Positions 55,532 through 60,341 of a stretch of 60,341 nt of DNA are shown in pieces (the first letter of the stretch is position 1; every line of letters starts with the position of its first letter). Where the stretch lies: assembly GCA_022824305.1 (NCBI GenBank), contig JAJEAD010000086.1, positions 1 to 60,341 on the forward strand, written 5' to 3'. The translations under genes and the position numbers were made by a program. Origin of the DNA: Gammaproteobacteria bacterium. Its GTDB lineage: Bacteria > Pseudomonadota > Gammaproteobacteria > HK1. A model generated the notes under the pieces. The model ran no database searches, was not told where the DNA came from, and saw only the letters and a list, made by a program, of their open reading frames with translations.

Positions 55532-55654
55532 GCTGGCGCCGGGCCGCTCCGGGCCGGGCTCGGCGCCGCGCGCGGCGTGGAGGAAGGGGAGAGGCACGAT
55601 TCCGGGCTCGGTCGGGCGGAACCCGAGTCCGCGGTTCGGTGGACCGGCGGTCTC

Positions 55655-56047
55655 CTATAGTGCCGCCATGCAGGTGATCTCCACCCGACTCCCCCCGTAG
55701 AGCCGGCGCGATTCGGTGGTGGTGCGAGCCGGATAGCGGCCCTCCTCGAAGAAGCGCCGGTAGGCATCATTGAATGCCGGGAACTCGTTCAGGTCCGCCA
55801 GGTGGGCCTCGACCTTCACCACCCGGTCCAGCCCGAGACCGATGTCGGCCAGCATGTCCCGGACTGCGTTCATGACGAGCTCGGTCTCTGCCGCGATGTC
55901 GCCCAGCACCGCCTCGCTACCGGAGATGTCCGCGGCCACCACGCCGGCAACGAAGGCATAGCGGCCGTCGGTCACGATCGGGGCGAAGGGGGCGCCGCGC
56001 ACCAGCGTGCATCCGGGGTCGTGGTACTCGATGGAGCCGTCAGCCAT
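55655..56047 (-). CDS. ridA: RidA family protein
   Basis: A 130-residue reactive-imine deaminase-type trimer subunit: FVAGVVAADISGSEAVLGDI, LVMNAVRDMLADIGLGLDRV, the Arg in GGSRVEITCMAAL. RidA speeds release of ammonia from enamine/imine intermediates made by PLP or flavin enzymes. Its convergent neighbour is dadA, whose product is such an imine, so a shared pathway is likely although they are on opposite strands. The ATG was chosen at MADGSIEYHDPGC; the upstream extension of the frame is not conserved-looking. Confidence 0.9.
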   Translation of the reverse strand: MADGSIEYHDPGCTLVRGAPFAPIVTDGRYAFVAGVVAADISGSEAVLGDIAAETELVMNAVRDMLADIGLGLDRVVKVEAHLADLNEFPAFNDAYRRFFEEGRYPARTTTESRRLYGGSRVEITCMAAL

Positions 56048-56192
56048 GATGGTTTCCTCGGAGGCCGCCACCGGCGACGAGACGGGCTCCCGGCCTACAC
56101 TTGGCGTATCCGTTTGCCCCATGCGCGGGGAGCGGCCTTTGCTTATAGTCGGAGATGTTCATCGCGTTCCCTTGGGACCCTTCTCCGAACTC

Positions 56193-56687
56193 ATGGTAAG
56201 CAACCAGAGCGCCACGCGGAAACACGGCTGGTCTCCCGAGCTGCTCACCGTGCTCGGCGCCGTGCTGGCCATCGGCGTGGGGCTCGCCGGGTTGATCCTG
56301 AACGTGCAGGTGCAGGTTCGTGATGACATGCATGCGATGGAGACCCGCATCCGCGAAGACATGGCCGTGATGGAGACCCGTATCCGCGAAGACATGGCCG
56401 AGATGGAGACCCGCATCCGGGAGGACATGGCCGCGATTGATGCCCGCATCCGGGAGGACATGGCCGCGATGGAGGCCCGTATCCGGGAGGACATGGCCGC
56501 GATCGAGACCGGCATCCGCAAGGACATGGGCGCGATGGAAGTGCGCATCCGCGAGGACGTGCGAGAGCTGAGGGGGGATGTCGGCGAGCTGCGTGAGAGG
56601 GTGTCGCACCTGGAGGGCCGATTCGACGGGGGAGGCATTCCCGCGGCGCCCTTCGAAGATGCCCCCCGGCCGACATCCCCGGGCTAG
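56193..56687 (+). CDS. membrane-anchored hendecad coiled-coil protein, copy 1
   Basis: A 164-residue protein. Residues 10-36 form one TM helix (LTVLGAVLAIGVGLAGLILN). It is followed by seven 11-residue repeats (METRIREDMAV-like), ending in DVRELRGDVGELRERVSHLE. The 11-residue period predicts a right-handed, rod-like coiled coil. A second copy lies at 59606. Upstream sequence, including a GCTTATAGTC box near 56141, is shared between the copies. Function unknown; a membrane-tethered oligomerising rod next to a nuclease and XRE regulator is suggestive of defence, but unproven. Confidence 0.8.
   Translation: MVSNQSATRKHGWSPELLTVLGAVLAIGVGLAGLILNVQVQVRDDMHAMETRIREDMAVMETRIREDMAEMETRIREDMAAIDARIREDMAAMEARIREDMAAIETGIRKDMGAMEVRIREDVRELRGDVGELRERVSHLEGRFDGGGIPAAPFEDAPRPTSPG
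56328..56558. repeat. seven 33-bp tandem repeats coding for hendecads, copy 1
   Basis: Seven consecutive 33-bp units encode the 11-residue pattern. They start at ATG CAT and end with GAGGAC before the VRELRGD segment. Units differ at only a few positions each, so the array can expand or contract by slippage or recombination, and it is the best template for exchange with the copy at 59741-59992. Confidence 0.85.
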
Positions 56688-56768
56688 CGGTCTGTCGGAC
56701 TCGGAGCGCGGATGTTCATTCCCCGAGGGCGGGGGACGGGACAGGTGCATGCCGGGTCAGGCCGAATC

Positions 56769-56804
56769 TTGACATTGGTCGGAGTGTGTCCTATGTAGGA
56801 CACA
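56769..56804 (+). promoter_or_regulatory. promoter with operator over the -10, leaderless start
   Basis: TTGACA at 56769-56774, 17 bp, then TATGTA at 56792-56797 form a near-consensus sigma70 promoter. The 20-bp dyad TGTGTCCTA-TG-TAGGACACA at 56785-56804 covers the -10 and reaches the A of the ATG at 56804. Transcription would begin at about 56803-56805, so the mRNA would start at or next to the ATG. The dyad before an XRE protein gene predicts autorepression. Confidence 0.7.
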
Positions 56805-57157
56805 TGAATCACTTCGGAGATGTCGTCAGGGAGCGCCGCGAGCGCCTGCGCCGGCAGGACCGTCGCTACTCACTACGCCAGGTGGCGCAGCGGATCGGGC
56901 TCGAGCCGGCTTATCTGAGCAAGATCGAGCGCAGTGAGGCCGCGCCCCCGTCGGAGGCCGCGACCGTCCGTCTGGCGGGGGAGCTGGGTGAGGACCCGGA
57001 TGTTCTCCTCGCGCTGGCGGGGAAGGTCTCCCGCGACCTGCAGGACATCATCCGCAAGCGGCCCCGGTTGTTCGCAGAGTTGATCCGGCAACTCAAGGAT
57101 GCGCCGGATCACGCCGTACTGCGAGTGGTGCGCGAGGTTCGAGACGGAGACTGGTAA
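56804..57157 (+). CDS. XRE-family transcriptional regulator
   Basis: A 117-residue helix-turn-helix protein: YSLRQVAQRIGLEPAYLSKI (about 28-47) then ERSEAAPPSEAATVRLAGEL and an acidic/hydrophobic C-terminal half with RDLQDIIRKRPRLFAELIRQ. It starts at ATG 56804; an earlier GTG at 56786 lies within the operator and upstream of the expected transcript start. The next gene begins 14 bp after its stop. It likely represses its own operon through the TAGGACA dyad, and the C-terminal half may take an effector or partner protein. Confidence 0.88.
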   Translation: MNHFGDVVRERRERLRRQDRRYSLRQVAQRIGLEPAYLSKIERSEAAPPSEAATVRLAGELGEDPDVLLALAGKVSRDLQDIIRKRPRLFAELIRQLKDAPDHAVLRVVREVRDGDW

Positions 57158-57171
57158 GGAGAGAACGCCCC

Positions 57172-58173
57172 ATGATCGAGTTGAAGGAAAACGAACTGCA
57201 CTTCCATTTCCCGGAAATCCACGAAGCTGCGCGTTGCTCGATCGGGTTCCAGCGCACGCTGCGCATCCCGGACGACGACCGGACCTGGTTCCTGCCCCCG
57301 GGTCTGGGCGAGTTTCCCCTGCGGCACCTGGACGACTACGCGACCCTGTTGCCCGATGGGTGGCGCCGCCGCGGCGGCGTGATCATGCCCATGCACCAGG
57401 CCGAGGCGCTGTGGATCAACTTCACCGCTTCCGGCTATCCCTTTGCCGTGAAGGTCGCCACCGGCAAGATCTGCGCGATTACCGGCGAGGCGTGGGTCGA
57501 CCACCTGAACCGCGATCCGCAGGATTACGTGGTCGTGCCGGAGCAGCCCTGGCTCGATGGATACTGCGTGGAGAAGGGCGTGATCCGCCAGTTCGTCGCC
57601 ATGCCTCTGGGAGAGGGCTACTCGGTGGAGGAGCAGCTCACCGGGGCGGCCCTGCATGGCGGATTGCAGATCGTGGCCTATCCCATGAAACGGGAGCGCC
57701 ATGAGGCGTTGCGCGCACTTCGCGAGCACTGTGCCGATTACCTGAACGCCCCGGCGATGATGGTCGCCGATGCACAGCCGCAGGCCATGGGGCTCGCGCC
57801 CGGCGGGCGGATGAAGCAGGAGATCTATGACGATCCCTATGGCCTGGATGCCTGGGACCAGCGCCACGGCAGCCGGTGCTTCGTCACCATCGCGAACTCC
57901 AGGCAGTGGATGGCGATAACCGGAGAATGTCCACCGACCGAGCCGCCGACGGCGAAGCAGTACACGGAAGAGGGCCTCCCCTGGTTCGACTACTACGGAG
58001 GCGACGCCGAGGCGGTGGCGGGCTCCGCGACCTTGAAAGGCCTCGCCAGCGTGGCGCAAATGGGTGACGAGAAGGGCGAAATCCCGTTGCCGGAGAACGA
58101 GACGCCGCTTGCGCCTCACGTCATCGGGCTTCGCGCCAAGGGCTCGCACCGGGTGCGGGAGTTTCACGAGTGA
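57172..58173 (+). CDS. unrecognised protein in an XRE/Uma2 operon
   Basis: A 333-residue soluble protein that I cannot assign to a named family. Notable stretches are SIGFQRTLRIPDDDRTWFLP, LPPGLGEFPLRHLDDYATLL, QPWLDGYCVEKGVIRQFVAM and GRMKQEIYDDPYGLDAWDQR. It has no TM helix and few Cys. It follows the XRE gene by 14 bp and its TGA overlaps the GTG of the Uma2 gene, so the three are one operon. Its last 12 codons occur again, with changes, at 59270-59349. The frame is full-length and uninterrupted. Confidence 0.75.
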   Translation: MIELKENELHFHFPEIHEAARCSIGFQRTLRIPDDDRTWFLPPGLGEFPLRHLDDYATLLPDGWRRRGGVIMPMHQAEALWINFTASGYPFAVKVATGKICAITGEAWVDHLNRDPQDYVVVPEQPWLDGYCVEKGVIRQFVAMPLGEGYSVEEQLTGAALHGGLQIVAYPMKRERHEALRALREHCADYLNAPAMMVADAQPQAMGLAPGGRMKQEIYDDPYGLDAWDQRHGSRCFVTIANSRQWMAITGECPPTEPPTAKQYTEEGLPWFDYYGGDAEAVAGSATLKGLASVAQMGDEKGEIPLPENETPLAPHVIGLRAKGSHRVREFHE

Positions 58174-59213
58174 GTGGAGCCCGCGAGCGTTCGATGTCCG
58201 TGTCGAGGGCCGCGAGCGCCTGCGACGCCGGCATGAAAGCACCGGACGCCGAGCGAAGCGGGCCGGCGATGCCGCGGGCGAAAGCGCCGCCTGCGGAGCC
58301 AGCGCCGTCCGAGCTCGAGTTCACCGGCTGCACGGCGGTCTCCATGTCATATGAGGAGTTCCATCGCTACGAGGGGCGCCTGGAGGTGTGGGACGCCGAA
58401 CTCCAGACCGCCTGGATGGTGCGCGAACCGACCAGTCCGACCCACGAGCGCCCCTCGCACCGCCTGGCCAGACTGGTGGAACGTATCGCCGCCGTGCGCG
58501 GCTCGGCGATCGAGTGCTACGGCGCGATGGACCTGTTGCTGCGCGATGCGCTCGGCCCGGTGCGACGCATCATGCAGGCGGACCAGACGGTGTACCTGCA
58601 TCCGTCGCGGGTGGACCTGTTGAACGCCGAAGCGATGCGGGTGGGTGAGCACAGTTTCCCCGACGTGGTGCTGGAGGTGGACCACACCACGGACGTGCGC
58701 CGGGGCAAGCTGCGGCTGTACGAGTCGTGGGGCTTCCCGGAGCTGTGGGTGGAGGTGCCGGAGCGGCGCACGCCGAGGCGTCCCGAGAGCCGTCCGTCGG
58801 GGCTGACGATCCACCTGCTCGAGCGTGGCGCCTACCGGAGCTCGCCGGTGAGCCGGGCCTTTCCCGGCTGGACGGCGCAAGCCATTCACGACGCGATGAA
58901 TGAGCCCGAGCCCTCGGCGCGGACCCACACAATCCTCGAAGGCGTAGGCCGCGCGCTGGGGGCTCGGGAAGGCACGGGGCCGGACGACGACCCGCTGCTG
59001 CGTTCCTTGCGGGACCAGAGCCGGACGGAGGGCGAGGCGGAAGACCGGGCCAGGATGGTGCGCGCAATGCTGGCATCACGGGGTATCGACGTTTCGGAGG
59101 GATTCCCGGCCAACGTGCCGGCATTCGCCGAATCGCCGGTGTCCGTTGTCGTCGCGGCGGCGCTCCACTGCGAGAGCGAGCAGGATTTCCGCAAACGCAT
59201 CCGCGAGCGCTGA
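58170..59213 (+). CDS. Uma2-family (DUF820) restriction-like nuclease domain protein
   Basis: A 347-residue protein with the PD-(D/E)xK-type core of Uma2: VSMSYEEFHRYEGRLEVWDA, then FPDVVLEVDHTTDVRRGKLR (Asp, Glu-Val, Lys) and LYESWGFPELWVEVPERRTP. The usual Uma2 length is about 190 residues; here about 50 N-terminal and 100 C-terminal residues are extra, the C-terminal part being acidic/Arg-rich with DDDPLLRSLRDQSRTEGEAE. Start at GTG 58170 overlaps the preceding stop (GTGA); ATG 58195 is an alternative. A nuclease in an XRE operon points to a defence or selfish module. Confidence 0.82.
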   Translation: MSGARERSMSVSRAASACDAGMKAPDAERSGPAMPRAKAPPAEPAPSELEFTGCTAVSMSYEEFHRYEGRLEVWDAELQTAWMVREPTSPTHERPSHRLARLVERIAAVRGSAIECYGAMDLLLRDALGPVRRIMQADQTVYLHPSRVDLLNAEAMRVGEHSFPDVVLEVDHTTDVRRGKLRLYESWGFPELWVEVPERRTPRRPESRPSGLTIHLLERGAYRSSPVSRAFPGWTAQAIHDAMNEPEPSARTHTILEGVGRALGAREGTGPDDDPLLRSLRDQSRTEGEAEDRARMVRAMLASRGIDVSEGFPANVPAFAESPVSVVVAAALHCESEQDFRKRIRER

Positions 59214-59269
59214 TGCCTCGAGGGCGGCCTTCCCCCGCTCGGCCGTGCGGAGCCTCCACGCCTTGGGCC

Positions 59270-59349
59270 ATCGGGCCTCGCGCCAAGGGTTCGCACCGAG
59301 CGCAGGAGTTTTCCGAGTGAGAGGAGCCCGCGAGAGCCGGATGTCCGCG
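59270..59349 (+). pseudogene. remnant of a second copy of the 57-58 kb cassette
   Basis: Roughly 80 bp matches 58123-58202 at about 67 of 80 positions by eye. It preserves the last 13 codons of the unrecognised protein (RAKGSHRAQEFSE then stop) and the start of the Uma2 gene, overlapping GTGA junction changed. Upstream and downstream of it there is no continuation of either gene, so it is a truncated duplicate. The rest of 59214-59605 holds only the conserved upstream region of coiled-coil copy 2. Confidence 0.65.
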
Positions 59350-59605
59350 CCCGGGCCTGTGCCCACCGAGCCGCGCGGCCAGGGGCTACGCCATGTCCGT
59401 GGCCACTGCAGGCAGCGGCAGCGCGCCACAGGCAGTGTCCCGGAGAGATTTGTCAGCCATCGCGGAATCCCCGAAGTCCGCTGCCCACTGTGGGCCGGGA
59501 CCTCGGCGCACATTGCGGGCGCCCACTTGCCCTATGCGTGGGGAGCGCCTTCGTCAATAGTCGGGAACAGGTCATCGTGTCCCTTCGGGATGGTCCATCG
59601 AGGCG

Positions 59606-60112
59606 ATGGTAAGGAACGGAAGCACCGCGCGTAGCCACGGCTGGTCACCCGAGCTGCTGACGGTGCTCGGCGCGATGCTCGCCATCGGGGTGGGACTTGC
59701 CGGCCTGATCCTGAACATGCAGGCCCAGGTCCGCGATGACATGCGTGCAATGGAGACCCGTATCCACACGATGGAGGCCCGTATCCGAGAAGACATGGTC
59801 GCCATGGAGAAACGCATTCGAGGGGACATGGCAGCCATAAAGGCGCGTATCCGCGAGGAGATGGCGGCGATGGAGAAACGCATTCGAGAGGACATGGCAG
59901 CGATGGAAGCGGGTATCCGCGAGGACATGGCGGCGATGGAGACAGGTATCCGCAGAGACATGGGCGCGATGGAAGTGCGCATCCGCGAAGACGTCCGAGA
60001 GTTGCGGGGCGACGTGGGCGAGGTGCGCGAGAGGGTGTCGCACCTGGAGGGGCGCTTCGACGGGGGAGGCATTCCCGCGCCTGGGTCGGAGGGGGCGCCC
60101 GCTCCAACCTGA
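59606..60112 (+). CDS. membrane-anchored hendecad coiled-coil protein, copy 2
   Basis: A 168-residue paralogue of the protein at 56193: same SHGWSPELLTVLGAMLAIGV TM region and the same end, VRELRGDVGEVRERVSHLEG then RFDGGGIPAP. The repeat array has six full 11-residue units after two shortened 9-residue ones, so the copies have diverged in repeat number. Upstream DNA from about 59527 resembles that at 56112, so the duplication includes the promoter. Both copies look intact and may form hetero-oligomers. Confidence 0.8.
   Translation: MVRNGSTARSHGWSPELLTVLGAMLAIGVGLAGLILNMQAQVRDDMRAMETRIHTMEARIREDMVAMEKRIRGDMAAIKARIREEMAAMEKRIREDMAAMEAGIREDMAAMETGIRRDMGAMEVRIREDVRELRGDVGEVRERVSHLEGRFDGGGIPAPGSEGAPAPT
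59741..59992. repeat. tandem hendecad repeats, copy 2
   Basis: Two 27-bp units (59741-59767, 59768-59794) followed by six 33-bp units (59795-59992). The last unit is nearly identical to the last unit of copy 1, while the early units differ, which fits exchange or slippage inside the array. Confidence 0.8.
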
Positions 60113-60341
60113 GAGGAAGAGGATCGCGCGGGCGGTCTCGGTTCCGGGCTGTATCGCCGAGCGGAGGGCCTCGTAGAGCCGCTGGCGCATCTTCTCCTCG
60201 TCAGCCAGCTCGGGCCGATCCTGCCTCGGGAACGGGCCGCGGTGCCGTTTTCGACATCGCGGTGGACGACGAGACAATGGTCGTGATCCGCCGCCCGGCC
60301 CGGCCGGCCGCCGCGTCGAAGGAGGGAAGGCATGAAGGTCT
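60113..60341. other. window end, possible gene start on the plus strand
   Basis: After the coiled-coil gene I see no complete gene. AAGGAGGGAAGG precedes an ATG at 60332, so a plus-strand gene (beginning MKV) may start at the very edge. The sequence just upstream translates to a FDIAVDDETMVVIRR stretch that resembles the end of an AbrB-type antitoxin, possibly after a frameshift; this is only a suggestion. On the minus strand a short frame, MRQRLYEALRSAIQPGTETA, is also open but has no recognised family. Confidence 0.35.

Noticed and set aside
56328..56558. CRISPR array suspected from regular 33-bp units
   Set aside because: The units are contiguous without spacers and encode in-frame 11-residue repeats.
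60226..60330. AbrB-type antitoxin gene at the window end
   Set aside because: Only a short C-terminal-like stretch is seen, in a broken frame; insufficient to call a gene.

Overview
The window is GC-rich, densely coded bacterial chromosome with many small operons on both strands. The gene set fits a heterotrophic proteobacterium: a 645-residue Slt70-type lytic transglycosylase, HlyU, SCO1, MetA, and a TorT/TorS/TorR phosphorelay. Acyl-CoA, carnitine-like, enolase-superfamily, dioxygenase and quaternary-amine transport genes suggest an organism living on host- or algal-derived amines and osmolytes, possibly a marine or symbiotic alpha- or gammaproteobacterium. The taxonomy is inference; no rRNA or tRNA gene was seen.

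Layout. 1-2.3 kb: end of a peptide-type ABC binding protein, a 111-bp inverted-repeat element, an aldo/keto reductase divergent from a GNAT acetyltransferase. 2.3-4.4 kb: a luciferase-like monooxygenase and a TacA/TacT-type toxin-antitoxin pair with a palindromic operator. 4.4-10.6 kb: an acyl-CoA operon (two acyl-CoA dehydrogenases, an enoyl-CoA hydratase, an NDP-forming acyl-CoA synthetase alpha part), convergent with a zinc alcohol dehydrogenase. 10.6-18.1 kb: a minus-strand run encoding a complete polyamine-type ABC transporter, two different ureohydrolases and a PhyH-family dioxygenase, probably for a guanidino compound or polyamine. 18.1-21.4 kb: a DUF6883/DUF4926 pair, then an HyuA-like protein overlapping a DUF917 protein. 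21.5-25.9 kb: a CaiD-like hydratase, a GcvT/DmdA-like methyltransferase, a peptidoglycan-binding lipoprotein-sized protein, a hydrolase and a SnoaL-like protein.

26.0-36.1 kb is the most striking region. TorT, TorS and TorR homologues sit beside a binding protein, ATPase and double permease of the betaine/TMAO type, with an unrecognised two-TM protein 3 bp after the permease. No TMAO reductase gene is in the window, so the sensor probably controls uptake here. Decameric repeats upstream of the binding-protein gene and a strong hairpin between the binding-protein and ATPase genes are candidate control sites.

36.2-47.3 kb: a metallo-beta-lactamase-fold hydrolase, a Rieske protein with a large uncharacterised C-terminal region, HlyU, SCO1, an MFS transporter, an aminotransferase, a P-loop NTPase coupled to MetA, an acetyltransferase and Slt. 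47.6-56.0 kb: three enolase-superfamily genes, a FadN-like bifunctional beta-oxidation enzyme, a small zinc-ribbon-like ORF, a D-amino-acid dehydrogenase and a RidA protein. 56.1-60.3 kb: two paralogous membrane-anchored coiled-coil proteins with 11-residue repeats flank a cassette of an XRE regulator (apparently leaderless, with an operator on its -10), an unrecognised 333-residue protein, and a Uma2-type nuclease, followed by a duplicated remnant of that cassette.
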